Assembly (NCBI GenBank): GCA_965249005.1
Contig: CBDFLD010000018.1
Location: 1-64,000 of the forward strand
Direction: 5' to 3'
DNA from: CBDFLD01 sp965249005
Lineage (GTDB): Bacteria > Acidobacteriota > UBA6911
DNA: 64,000 nt
Numbering within the stretch: the first letter of the stretch is position 1; every line of letters starts with the position of its first letter. Made by a program: the position numbers and the translations under genes. Positions 52,760 to 62,490 of the stretch are shown here, piece by piece. The notes under the pieces were generated by a model. That model worked only from the letters and a program-made list of their open reading frames with translations, had not been told where the DNA came from and did not search any database.

Positions 52760-55435
52760 CTATCGGTCATCCGTGGGGACGAGGCGTTTGAGTTCCTCGA
52801 ACCAGTTTTGGACTAGGACCATTTCTGGCTCATCCTGTTTGATCATCAGGAAGCGTCCATCATCGGGCGAGATATCGTACTGTCGAACGTGGGAGGTATC
52901 GGGAAATCTTTCAAACAACACTTCCGGGGTTCCGTGGGCAAAGCTCGGTTCGGTTTGGATGCTGACGGCCATCATCTTAGTGCCGTTACGGTAGAAGAGC
53001 TCTCGACCATCCGGTCCCCAGGTAGGTGAAATCCCACCTCCCCTGGAGATGGCCACTTTCCAGTCCTCTACCTTTGGGAAGGGGCGCACGTAAATCTCGA
53101 ACTGACCCGTCTCGTCAGACACGTAAGCAATCCATGCCCCGTCAGGAGACACCTCTGAAAAGCGTTCTTGAAACTCCTCCTTTAGGATGAGTCTCGTGCT
53201 AGGCTCGCCCTCCATGGAGAGCACTCCAGTGTCCCACGTATCTCCCATGATCCATTCATCAAAGATGAGGAGCTTGGCGTCGGTTGACCAGGAAGAGGGC
53301 ACGTGGGTTCCCGGCTTCGCCCAGAGTAGATCGACCTGCCCGGTGCCGTCAGCAGCTTTCGAGTACAAATCAACGGACCCCCCTTTGCGATCAGAACCAA
53401 ACACCACCTGAGCCCCGTCGACAGTCCACAGCGGGCGTGACTCAGAACTTTGGCTGCTTGTGAGGCGGGAGAGGGTCTGGCGTTTCAGGTCAAGGATCCA
53501 GATGTCTCTGTTTCCCCGGTCAGTGATTGCTATAGCCGCGCGATCGCCTTCAGGCGAGATCCGCGGTGTCGAATAATCACGAGGCTCGAACTCCAGTGGC
53601 TCCTCGTTGCCCTTCCGATCAACCCAAACCAGTGTGCCCCCCGACCTGGCCCTGACATAAACCAGCGATCCCTCGTCGGAAAGACTGAAGTTTGGCGACC
53701 TCCAGCCCTTTGTCATGACACCCTCCAGCACCTGAATGGCCTCGCCAGTGACTTGACGTGTCCGAGGATCGAAAGCCACGGCCCACAAAGCTCCCGTTCG
53801 CGCGTAAACAATGTGTCCGGTTGGGGTGTAATAGGGACAAGTACCCCCCTCTCCGGCAATGAGAATCCGCTTCTTTCGCGTTTCCAGGTCGAGCAGCGCG
53901 ATATCCCGCGGTAGACCATTGGCGTAGATGGTAAATAGAACTCCCTTACTGTCCGGCAGGATCCGAGGCCAATAATGGGCAGTTTCTCCCTTCTCAGAAT
54001 CTAGTTCTGACAACCCTACAGCCTCGCCCCCAAGAGCTGGAACGCGAAAGAGACCCACTTCGCTTCCGAAGATAATGCTCCCATCAATTCCCCAGCTCGA
54101 ACCAACGGTGTTGTGTGATGCGGCATGAATAAGTACAGGCACCCCACCCTGAATGGACACCTTCTTTAGTTCAGAACCGTGGGAAAAACCGATCACACTG
54201 CCATCAGGCGAGAAAAACAGGTTAACAATCAGTACTCCTTTGGTGCCTCGAATTGGAATGGATTCCAATTGATCGACCGGGCGCAGGTAGAGCTGCCGTT
54301 GAGTGCCGTACCTACCAGAAATGTAGACAATGTGTCTTCCGTCAGGAGAGATAGCCAGGTCCGGGAAGAGAGTGGTCATCTCCAAAGGCGCACTCTTTAG
54401 CGAAGTAACTGGGAAGCGAGCCAGAAGTCGGGGTTCTAAGGAAGGTCCAGGTTTTACACTCCAGAGCGTGATGCCTAAAACGACGCCTAAGACCAGCGCA
54501 GCGACGCTAAACAGAATTGTCCTCTGCCAACCTGCTGGGGCAACAATACTGACTGGGGCTTGCAATACGCCACCAGGATCAGCCAGTACCTCCTCGATCT
54601 CTAATCGTCCATCTGCGATGTCGTGCAAGCGCTTCTTGGGGTCCTTCTGCAGACAGCGGCGTAATAGTTCGCGGATCCTTGGATGGACGTTTGGCGGTAG
54701 GCTGTCAAAGTCCGGCTCCGTCTTGAGCACGGACGCCAGAACGTCAGATATCAACTCTCCCTGAAACGTCTTTTGCCCAGTGAGCATTTCAAAGAGCACA
54801 CAGCCAAAGGACCAGATGTCCGTGCGCTTGTCCAGTGCCTTGCCCCGCGCCTGCTCCGGACTCATGTACGATGCCGTTCCCAGTATCACCCCTTCCTGCG
54901 TCTGCCCTTGTGTGATCGTCGGAGAATGGGCTTGTTCGCTTTCTGACAGCTCACCCTCGAACGTTCGCGCCAGACCGAAGTCCAAAACCTTGACCACATC
55001 TTCAGCCGTAATCATCACATTTGCCGGCTTCAGGTCCCGATGGATCACGCCTTTCTCATGAGCCGCTTCCAGACCTTCTGCAACCTGACGGCACACTTCC
55101 AGTCCTTCTTCTATAGCCGGCGCACCCTTTTTCAGTCTCTCCTGTAGGGTTTCGCCCTCAACGAACTCCAGCACCAGAAACGGATTGCCATCGGATTCCG
55201 CCAGCTCATGAATGGCTCCAATGTTCGGATGATTGAGCGATGCCAGAAGCCGTGCCTCTCGCTGAAACCTGGCCAGGCGCTCCCGGTTCTGGGAAAAAAC
55301 TTCGGGCAGTACCTTGATTGCTACCTCTCGGCCCAGCTTTGTATCCTTGGCACGATACACCTCTCCCATGCCCCCTGCCCCGATAGGGGAGAGGATCTCG
55401 TAAGGACCAAGCCTCGTTCCTTCTGCAAGAGCCAT
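52760..55435 (-). CDS. Serine/threonine kinase with membrane helix and PD40/WD40-like propeller
   Basis: 891 aa. AAGGAG precedes the ATG at 55435. The kinase domain (residues 10-275) has GAGGMGEVYRAKD, VAIKVL, HRDLKPANVM, DFGLAR, ASYMSPEQARG and DIWSFGCVLFEM. One membrane helix (ILFSVAALVLGVVLGITLW) is at about 305-325. The extracytoplasmic part has PD40/TolB-like blades (FPDLAISPDGRHIVYISG, VNLFFSPDGSVIGFSHG, EVSPDGAWIAYVSDETGQFE). The architecture fits a transmembrane sensor kinase, common in Acidobacteriota-like genomes. First gene of a four-gene minus-strand run. Confidence 0.92.
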   Translation of the reverse strand: MALAEGTRLGPYEILSPIGAGGMGEVYRAKDTKLGREVAIKVLPEVFSQNRERLARFQREARLLASLNHPNIGAIHELAESDGNPFLVLEFVEGETLQERLKKGAPAIEEGLEVCRQVAEGLEAAHEKGVIHRDLKPANVMITAEDVVKVLDFGLARTFEGELSESEQAHSPTITQGQTQEGVILGTASYMSPEQARGKALDKRTDIWSFGCVLFEMLTGQKTFQGELISDVLASVLKTEPDFDSLPPNVHPRIRELLRRCLQKDPKKRLHDIADGRLEIEEVLADPGGVLQAPVSIVAPAGWQRTILFSVAALVLGVVLGITLWSVKPGPSLEPRLLARFPVTSLKSAPLEMTTLFPDLAISPDGRHIVYISGRYGTQRQLYLRPVDQLESIPIRGTKGVLIVNLFFSPDGSVIGFSHGSELKKVSIQGGVPVLIHAASHNTVGSSWGIDGSIIFGSEVGLFRVPALGGEAVGLSELDSEKGETAHYWPRILPDSKGVLFTIYANGLPRDIALLDLETRKKRILIAGEGGTCPYYTPTGHIVYARTGALWAVAFDPRTRQVTGEAIQVLEGVMTKGWRSPNFSLSDEGSLVYVRARSGGTLVWVDRKGNEEPLEFEPRDYSTPRISPEGDRAAIAITDRGNRDIWILDLKRQTLSRLTSSQSSESRPLWTVDGAQVVFGSDRKGGSVDLYSKAADGTGQVDLLWAKPGTHVPSSWSTDAKLLIFDEWIMGDTWDTGVLSMEGEPSTRLILKEEFQERFSEVSPDGAWIAYVSDETGQFEIYVRPFPKVEDWKVAISRGGGISPTWGPDGRELFYRNGTKMMAVSIQTEPSFAHGTPEVLFERFPDTSHVRQYDISPDDGRFLMIKQDEPEMVLVQNWFEELKRLVPTDDR

Positions 55436-55916
55436 ATAGGCTCCTTGGATGTCGTGGGTTCAATGCTGGGAACAGGATAGCAGAGGATGGGGTCTGGTTG
55501 TGAGGGAAAGGTCAAAGAAGAGATTCGGGAGGCTAGTGAGGCAACCCTTACCCAAACCATTCGGCAGTCATTTTGACTTCTCTGGCACTTGATTCCTGCC
55601 GTGCTGGAAAAGAGAAACGGGCATTCTGAGGGGACTCCAGGCGGCCTTCTTGGACAGTACTGGCCAAATCGGTCCATGATGTGCGGATGCGGGACCCGCT
55701 TAAACCAACTCCACCCATGGGCGGGTTACACATGGACGGTTTCATCTAAGGGATTTCTCCCCATAAAAATCAGGGTTTCCCTGATTGCAAACTTTCAGGA
55801 GATGTGTTTGTATTGCCCACCTCACATCCATGTCCGAGTTGGTAGTCAACGGAAGATTCCTGTTCCAGCACATCTCCAACCATTTAGATCCAAAATGAAT
55901 TCCATGGAGAATCACC
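55436..55916. other. Upstream region of kinase run and of the NTF2-like gene
   Basis: About 480 bp between divergent genes. Apart from the palindrome at 55768-55786, no gene or RNA was recognised. Confidence 0.5.
55768..55786. promoter_or_regulatory. Palindrome, candidate operator or hairpin
   Basis: AATCAGGG-TTT-CCCTGATT is a perfect 8-bp inverted repeat with a 3-base centre, about 130 bp upstream of the ATG of the NTF2-like gene. Its symmetry suits a dimeric regulator, and a short hairpin is also possible. Confidence 0.35.
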
Positions 55917-55980
55917 ATGAAAAAGGAAACGGTTGGCTTCTTGGCAGTCGCGCTTCTACTAGCTCCATCGGTCGTACTAG

Positions 55981-57834
55981 TCCCAAAATAAGCGAGGTAT
56001 GAGCTCGCTCGGAAAATCGTTTGCCTTTTCCGAATATCTCGTGGATTTCAGCTCCTTGTGCGTAACAGGGAAAGCAAAGAGAAACACAAGAGACAAACCT
56101 TCCATTGGTTGTCTGGATCACTTGATCTTGTTTGTCTCTGTTATGCCCTTCCTTTCGCCCGCCACTCTTGCTCCGCCGGGGGTACGGGCTCACCCGCCGG
56201 CGAGGCGCCTTCAAGTAAACCTGAGTTGCCTGATATAGTCGAACGTCGCCAAAAAGGTTTCGAGATGCTTGCTATAGGCCAATATCCTGTAAACGAGGCG
56301 ACGACCGGTTCTTACAATCTGACAGGGTATTTGCACAAAGTTCACCAGGAAGCGTTTGAACTCCATCCTCAAGATATCACGACGTACTGTCGGCGCCTGC
56401 GTCACCAGGCCATACCAGGCCTTCAGATTCCACGCCAGCGATGCGATGACCATGTAGGCCCAGTTCGATACCAGACTGTCCGAAGGCATCCTCAAGGCGT
56501 TCACTCCACTCTTGAGCTGACCGATGACGTTTTCCTGGTTGCAGCGATCGTTGGCAAAAAGGACCACTTCTCCCATCGTCATCTCCCGATCGTTGGTGAT
56601 GTAGAAGAAGTACCGGACCTCATCAAACAGCCGGTGCTCCCCCTTTTCGATCGTGAGGTTCTTCCGAACCACAACCATGCGATAGGTTTTCTTACAGTGT
56701 CCGGGACGATAGTCAAACTCGGCGACCTGCTCGCTCTGCAGGCGGATGTTCTTGAATTCTCTCTCCTTGATTACTTGTTCTTTGACGTTTTCCGGACGGC
56801 GCCGTTCTTCGCTCTTGACCTCATAACGAGGAGGCCGCTCGAGCGGTTTCCATTGTCTCTCCGGCAGGGCATCGGCCATCCCGACCAGGTTCGGCTTGGC
56901 GTCATAACCAAAGACAAAACCAACCCGCTCGTCCCAGCGATCGAAGTTTCTCGTCAGCGAGAAATCCGTGTCGCCCCGAAGCCAGACCTTCGTAAACACC
57001 GACGACACCAGATCGATTGCCCGGTCCATCCACTCGGCCGCTCCGTCGGAAGAGGGACGGTTGCCCGGCCGATTCATCAGATAGAGGACCTCATTCGTAT
57101 TGGCCAAGGTCACGATCAACGGTGCGTAACCCCAGATCCCGTTGTAGGCAATGTCCATTCCTTCCTTGCATTCCCCCAAGGTTCCGGCGACGGTCCCGTC
57201 CACGTCGATGATGGCCTCCTTCCGGAAGGAAGCATCCTGCAACTTCCACACCTTGGTTCGGGTTTCATTGATGGTTTCCTGAAGTCCGAAGATCCAATCC
57301 TCATCGAAACGACGGAGGAAATCTCCAGCCGTCGTGGGATCCGGAATCCTCTCGGCTCCCAGTCCGTTCATGTAGGTCTCATCCTGGCGCAACCGCTCGA
57401 TATCTTCGAGACAGGTTCCACCCGACAAGACGTTGTATGCGATGTTCAGTACATGATCGGATTCCCAGTAAGGAAAGTGGTACTTGAGCAAAACGATGTT
57501 TCTGTTGATATCTTTGTCCAATCCAAGCTTACACACGAGCTTGTGAATGGCTCCGATACCACCAGATCCGATGGCGCGCGTTCTCTCGGCGATCTCGTAG
57601 TAGGTGTTGGAGTCCTTGAACATAGGATCGGACCGGTCCTCAAACTGATTTCTTTCCAACCGGCGTGTAAGATTTTGCTTGTCTCGGAGGAGGATTCTGT
57701 GGTTTCTTTTATTCACCTGGAATGTGCTCCTTTCGGGATGTCTTGTAAATATATCAAACGCATTTTATCCCGTAACGGCGCACGTTCCAGGGCTTTTCTT
57801 CCTCCTCATGCAAAAAATCACGCTGGACTAAGGA
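55981..57834 (-). mobile_element. IS1380-family element (501-aa type), copy 4
   Basis: 1854 bp between CTAG 55977-55980 and CTAG 57835-57838. The extra bases are T on the left and A on the right, the only copy in which they differ. Internal sequence appears identical to copies 1-3. Confidence 0.96.
56211..57716 (-). CDS. IS1380-family transposase (501 aa), copy 4
   Basis: Identical to the other three 501-aa transposases, with D171/D173, D249 and E395 present and a GTG start after AAAGGAG. It lies opposite to the gene it interrupts. Confidence 0.95.
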   Translation of the reverse strand: MNKRNHRILLRDKQNLTRRLERNQFEDRSDPMFKDSNTYYEIAERTRAIGSGGIGAIHKLVCKLGLDKDINRNIVLLKYHFPYWESDHVLNIAYNVLSGGTCLEDIERLRQDETYMNGLGAERIPDPTTAGDFLRRFDEDWIFGLQETINETRTKVWKLQDASFRKEAIIDVDGTVAGTLGECKEGMDIAYNGIWGYAPLIVTLANTNEVLYLMNRPGNRPSSDGAAEWMDRAIDLVSSVFTKVWLRGDTDFSLTRNFDRWDERVGFVFGYDAKPNLVGMADALPERQWKPLERPPRYEVKSEERRRPENVKEQVIKEREFKNIRLQSEQVAEFDYRPGHCKKTYRMVVVRKNLTIEKGEHRLFDEVRYFFYITNDREMTMGEVVLFANDRCNQENVIGQLKSGVNALRMPSDSLVSNWAYMVIASLAWNLKAWYGLVTQAPTVRRDILRMEFKRFLVNFVQIPCQIVRTGRRLVYRILAYSKHLETFLATFDYIRQLRFT

Positions 57835-58296
57835 CTAGGCGGAGATGTGGATGATCTAAAGGCTGCTCATGAGAAATATATCAATGCGATCAACTCTCGT
57901 GATGTGGCCACTGCCGCAGAGTCTTTTCACGACAGCGCACTAGGTTTTTTCCCTGAAAGTGCTTTCCCTGTTGATGCTAAGGGAATGACTACAGCACAGA
58001 TGAAACTAGCTTGGCAGAATATCTTCGCTGACAACGAGAGCTTCATAGTCACACTGATCAATCCTGTTTATCGCGTCATCGGCGATACCGGCATTGTTTG
58101 TGGAAACGGCTCCACCGTCAGCAAACCAAAGGATGGGCCACGACAAACTAGGAATAACCGCGGGATGTCTATTTACACGAAGTCAAATGGCAAGTGGCTC
58201 TTAGTTTCTTTCCATGTATCTCCCATTCCGTCGGGAAACTAGTCTCTTGAGGCTACTCACGAATCTTGGATGAGATCAACAAAAGGAGGAAAAGTA

Positions 58297-58737
58297 ATGT
58301 CAGAAGAAAACAAAGCGATCGTTCGACGTGCTTTTGAGGAAGTCTGGAACCAAGGAAACCTCTCAGTAATAGACGAGATTCTCTCGCCTGAATATACTGG
58401 ACATGCCCCACCGGAAAGTGTCAAAAGCTCGGAAGAATTCAAGGAGCTCGTTATGAAATACCGAGCCGCTCTTCCTGACATCCATTTCACTATCGAGGAG
58501 ATGGAAGCGGTAGGAGACAAGGTGATCACCCGCTGGACAAGTAGTGGCACACACAATGGCGACCTGATGGGCATAACGGCAACGGGCAAAAGGACAACCA
58601 CAACAGGAATTACCATTATGCGAATCGCAGACGGAAAATGCGTGGAAGAACGCTCGAACTGGGACGCCCTCGGCTTCATGCAGCAACTCGGAGTTGTGAC
58701 CATGCCAGCACAGGCTAAGAGCCAGTCTGCCGGATAA
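58297..58737 (+). CDS. SnoaL-like ester cyclase family protein
   Basis: 146 aa from ATG 58297, chosen over an upstream in-frame ATG at 58270 because AAAAGGAGG ends 8 bases before it. The pattern AIVRRAFEEVWNQGNLSVID, EYTGHAPPESVKSSEEFKEL and DIHFTIEEMEAVGDKVITRW ... SGTHNGDLMGITATGKR is typical of SnoaL-like polyketide cyclase/ester cyclase proteins. Most members have no proven activity. Probably cotranscribed with the interrupted gene before it originally. Confidence 0.85.
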   Translation: MSEENKAIVRRAFEEVWNQGNLSVIDEILSPEYTGHAPPESVKSSEEFKELVMKYRAALPDIHFTIEEMEAVGDKVITRWTSSGTHNGDLMGITATGKRTTTTGITIMRIADGKCVEERSNWDALGFMQQLGVVTMPAQAKSQSAG

Positions 58738-58980
58738 GTCCCAAGGTTTCGGAAGTGTGCTAGAGGTGGTTTCCTGTCTGAACTGTTAGGCTGCGTGTCA
58801 CTTCCTGGCCCTTTCCTGCGTAAGGGAGAGTGGATGGCGGTTCAGGCTCTCCAGCACTCGCAGTGACAACTCGCAGTAGGTAGTTGATTCAGATTCATCG
58901 CCACTGTGGGCCAAAGGCGGGATAGGTCAATTGGGAGAGGGTCGAGTTTTGAAATTGATTTGGGTCAGTGCTGGAGCTAG

Positions 58981-59086
58981 AGTTGTCCACAGCGGAACTG
59001 CGTCATTTGGTGGTGCGGTGGAATTGGGGATTCCTAATACAACTACGCAAATCGAAGAAGAGACGGTTCTAGACGTGAGGATTGAG
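58981..59086 (+). pseudogene. Second copy of the STN-like gene, 5' segment
   Basis: 106 bases match 3824-3929 without visible difference. The first 11 codons and ribosome-binding site of the original are missing; the similarity begins immediately after a CTAG at 58977-58980. The segment ends in TTGAG at the left end of IS1380 copy A and continues at 63561. Confidence 0.85.
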
Positions 59087-59192
59087 CCCGGATTTCCAAT
59101 TTGAATGAAATATAGCAACCTTTCAGCCGCCTTCGGCATCCCTATTTATAAGCGTCGGAGAATGATAAGGACACATTGGAGGGCAACACCCG

Positions 59193-60524
59193 ATGGGTGA
59201 AAAAGAACGAAAGGGGTTTCAACTCAGCTTTAACGGATTACTCAAAGTTGATTTTCAGGGATCGCGAGTCACCTCCGAGGGTGGCCTGATTCTGGTCCGC
59301 GAGTTGGACGAACGGCTGGGGATGGGACGACTCATAGACGAGCATCTCAACGACACGCGGCAAGGCTTGAACAAACAGTTCCCGCTCGTCGATCTGCTGC
59401 GGCAATCGGTCTATAGTCGCCTGGCAGGCTACGAAGACCTTAACGATGCCGCGCGGGTCTCAGTTGATCCGACCTTTCGCTTGATCGGCTCGAAGAAAAA
59501 CTGGGATCGCGGTGCGGCGCTGACCTCGACGTTACACTGGTTCGAGACGGAGCTGCTGACGCGAGAAGAGAATCTGATCGGGCTGATGGCTCTGAACCGA
59601 GAGACACTCGCACAGGCCGAGGCTCTGGACAAGTCTGATCGCGTAGTGTTGGATATGGACTCAAGCGAGAGTCCGGTGCATGGTCAGCAGGAAGGCAGCG
59701 CCTACAATGGCCACTTCGAGTCCGTGTGTTACCATCCGCTGTTTCTGTTCAATAGTCACGGGGACTGTCTGGCGGCCAAGCTGCGGCCGGGTAACGTGCA
59801 TAGCGCCGAGGACTGGGACGAGCTTCTGTTGCCGGAGATCGATTTTCAACAGGAGCAAGGCAAAGAGATCGTCTTTCGAGCAGACGCCGCCTTCGCCAAG
59901 CCAGAGGTTTACGAGACCCTGGAAGAGCGCGGCGTTCAGTATGCCATACGCATCCCGTCCAACAAGAGCCTGGAGTGGGAGATTGCCGACATCCTGTTTC
60001 GTCCTCCAGGTCGGCCCAGCCGCAAGCCACTGGTGCGCTACAAGAGCTTCCGCTATCAGGCCGAAAGCTGGTCGAGGCCGCGACGGATCGTCGCCAAGGT
60101 CGAGCATCACCAGGGCGAGTTGTTCCCGCGGGTCGGGTTCATTGTCACGAACATGAGCTTGCCGAGCCGCTCGGTGGTGAGGTTCTACAACAAGCGCGGC
60201 ACGGCGGAGCAATGGATCAAAGAAGGCAAGCAGGCGACGCATTGGACGCGGCTGTCCTGCCATCGCTTCCGTGCGAATGAAGTGCGCCTGCAGTTGAGCG
60301 TGCTCGCCTACAACCTAGGCAACCTATGGCGGCGACTCGGGCTACCACCCCGGATCAAGAGCTGGTCGCTCACGAGCTTGCAGCACCGGTTGATGAAGAC
60401 TGGCGGAAGGCTGGTCAAGCACGCGCGGTACTACTGGTTGCTCTTGGCCGAGGGGCATCTGGACCGTCGGTTGTTTGGTGAAATGCTCAGGCGGATCTGG
60501 GCCTTGCCGCTGCCAAGCGGTTAG
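59193..60524 (+). CDS. IS1380-family transposase (443 aa), copy A
   Basis: ATG 59193 preceded by TTGGAGGG. The protein has LDMDSSES (D154/D156), FRADAAF (D231) and RGTAEQWIKEG (E339). The gene is intact: the nested insertion lies 89 bp after its stop, in the non-coding right part of the element. Identical to copy B and to the visible part of copy C. Confidence 0.95.
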   Translation: MGEKERKGFQLSFNGLLKVDFQGSRVTSEGGLILVRELDERLGMGRLIDEHLNDTRQGLNKQFPLVDLLRQSVYSRLAGYEDLNDAARVSVDPTFRLIGSKKNWDRGAALTSTLHWFETELLTREENLIGLMALNRETLAQAEALDKSDRVVLDMDSSESPVHGQQEGSAYNGHFESVCYHPLFLFNSHGDCLAAKLRPGNVHSAEDWDELLLPEIDFQQEQGKEIVFRADAAFAKPEVYETLEERGVQYAIRIPSNKSLEWEIADILFRPPGRPSRKPLVRYKSFRYQAESWSRPRRIVAKVEHHQGELFPRVGFIVTNMSLPSRSVVRFYNKRGTAEQWIKEGKQATHWTRLSCHRFRANEVRLQLSVLAYNLGNLWRRLGLPPRIKSWSLTSLQHRLMKTGGRLVKHARYYWLLLAEGHLDRRLFGEMLRRIWALPLPSG

Positions 60525-60723
60525 CCGCCCGGCTTGCAAGTCCGGAATTGGAATGCCATGGAAGGAGTGTGGCGATGTGTCTGGAAAATCGCCCACGCAG
60601 GAGTGAGAAGGTCTACTCCCGGATTTCCAATTTGAATGAAATATAGCAACCTTTCAGGCGCCTTCGGCATCCCTATTTATAAGCGTCGGAGAATGATAAG
60701 GACACATTGGAGGGCAACACCCG

Positions 60724-62055
60724 ATGGGTGAAAAAGAACGAAAGGGGTTTCAACTCAGCTTTAACGGATTACTCAAAGTTGATTTTCAGGGATCGCGAGT
60801 CACCTCCGAGGGTGGCCTGATTCTGGTCCGCGAGTTGGACGAACGGCTGGGGATGGGACGACTCATAGACGAGCATCTCAACGACACGCGGCAAGGCTTG
60901 AACAAACAGTTCCCGCTCGTCGATCTGCTGCGGCAATCGGTCTATAGTCGCCTGGCAGGCTACGAAGACCTTAACGATGCCGCGCGGGTCTCAGTTGATC
61001 CGACCTTTCGCTTGATCGGCTCGAAGAAAAACTGGGATCGCGGTGCGGCGCTGACCTCGACGTTACACTGGTTCGAGACGGAGCTGCTGACGCGAGAAGA
61101 GAATCTGATCGGGCTGATGGCTCTGAACCGAGAGACACTCGCACAGGCCGAGGCTCTGGACAAGTCTGATCGCGTAGTGTTGGATATGGACTCAAGCGAG
61201 AGTCCGGTGCATGGTCAGCAGGAAGGCAGCGCCTACAATGGCCACTTCGAGTCCGTGTGTTACCATCCGCTGTTTCTGTTCAATAGTCACGGGGACTGTC
61301 TGGCGGCCAAGCTGCGGCCGGGTAACGTGCATAGCGCCGAGGACTGGGACGAGCTTCTGTTGCCGGAGATCGATTTTCAACAGGAGCAAGGCAAAGAGAT
61401 CGTCTTTCGAGCAGACGCCGCCTTCGCCAAGCCAGAGGTTTACGAGACCCTGGAAGAGCGCGGCGTTCAGTATGCCATACGCATCCCGTCCAACAAGAGC
61501 CTGGAGTGGGAGATTGCCGACATCCTGTTTCGTCCTCCAGGTCGGCCCAGCCGCAAGCCACTGGTGCGCTACAAGAGCTTCCGCTATCAGGCCGAAAGCT
61601 GGTCGAGGCCGCGACGGATCGTCGCCAAGGTCGAGCATCACCAGGGCGAGTTGTTCCCGCGGGTCGGGTTCATTGTCACGAACATGAGCTTGCCGAGCCG
61701 CTCGGTGGTGAGGTTCTACAACAAGCGCGGCACGGCGGAGCAATGGATCAAAGAAGGCAAGCAGGCGACGCATTGGACGCGGCTGTCCTGCCATCGCTTC
61801 CGTGCGAATGAAGTGCGCCTGCAGTTGAGCGTGCTCGCCTACAACCTAGGCAACCTATGGCGGCGACTCGGGCTACCACCCCGGATCAAGAGCTGGTCGC
61901 TCACGAGCTTGCAGCACCGGTTGATGAAGACTGGCGGAAGGCTGGTCAAGCACGCGCGGTACTACTGGTTGCTCTTGGCCGAGGGGCATCTGGACCGTCG
62001 GTTGTTTGGTGAAATGCTCAGGCGGATCTGGGCCTTGCCGCTGCCAAGCGGTTAG
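60724..62055 (+). CDS. IS1380-family transposase (443 aa), copy B
   Basis: Identical to copy A in protein sequence, with the same start and TTGGAGGG upstream, and D154/D156, D231 and E339 present. One base difference from copy A is visible in the leader (CAGCCGCC against CAGGCGCC). This is the transposase that could have mobilised the adjacent DNA. Confidence 0.95.
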   Translation: MGEKERKGFQLSFNGLLKVDFQGSRVTSEGGLILVRELDERLGMGRLIDEHLNDTRQGLNKQFPLVDLLRQSVYSRLAGYEDLNDAARVSVDPTFRLIGSKKNWDRGAALTSTLHWFETELLTREENLIGLMALNRETLAQAEALDKSDRVVLDMDSSESPVHGQQEGSAYNGHFESVCYHPLFLFNSHGDCLAAKLRPGNVHSAEDWDELLLPEIDFQQEQGKEIVFRADAAFAKPEVYETLEERGVQYAIRIPSNKSLEWEIADILFRPPGRPSRKPLVRYKSFRYQAESWSRPRRIVAKVEHHQGELFPRVGFIVTNMSLPSRSVVRFYNKRGTAEQWIKEGKQATHWTRLSCHRFRANEVRLQLSVLAYNLGNLWRRLGLPPRIKSWSLTSLQHRLMKTGGRLVKHARYYWLLLAEGHLDRRLFGEMLRRIWALPLPSG

Positions 62056-62490
62056 CCGCCCGGCTTGCAAGTCCGGAATTGGAATGCCATGGAAGGAGTG
62101 TGGCGATGTGTCTGGAAAATCGCCCACGCAGGAGTGAGAAGGTCTACTACCACGGCGACAACGGGTCATTGGGATGCGTTGACTGGATCCATGGTTGGTC
62201 TGAGGCCGGGATTTTCTTGCTCCCATGGTGGCTCGAGACTATTATGTTGGGAACCGAGATCCAAATTGGAAATTCCGGTCTACTCCCACCGACATCAAAT
62301 ACCGATGAATCCCGAATCCGTCCCGACCTGCTTCGTAGCACGAGACGACCCGAGTCTTCGCAGGCAATCCAAATCGTTTCTTTCCACTTACTGCGTTAGC
62401 CAGCACGCGAATATGAGGATGCTAGTCCCAGGTCGAAACCCGCTCTGGATCAGACGATGAATATTCAGGCTGACAATTGGGGCGTCTATA

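Larger units (their letters stand above)
55917..58242 (+). pseudogene. Exported DUF4440/SnoaL-like protein interrupted by IS1380 copy 4
   Basis: ATG 55917 encodes a signal peptide (MKKETVGFLAVALLLAPSVV) that runs into the element at CTAG 55977-55980. On the other side, from 57835, the frame resumes as LGGDVDDLKAAHEKYINAIN. Removing the 1854-bp element and one CTAG gives one uninterrupted protein of about 155 aa. The mature part has the NTF2-like pattern (INSRDVATAAESFHDSALGF ... MSIYTKSNGKWLLVSFHVS). A GTG at 57847 could still start a leaderless product. A second NTF2-fold gene follows 54 bp later. Confidence 0.88.

Noticed and set aside
60613..62284. Copy B as a simple insertion with CTACT duplication, followed by a separate 1.1-kb insertion
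   Set aside because: B's right end is followed by T then CTACT, so a 5-bp duplication would need an extra terminal base, whereas the 2808-bp unit fits exactly and restores copy A. It is kept as a less likely alternative.
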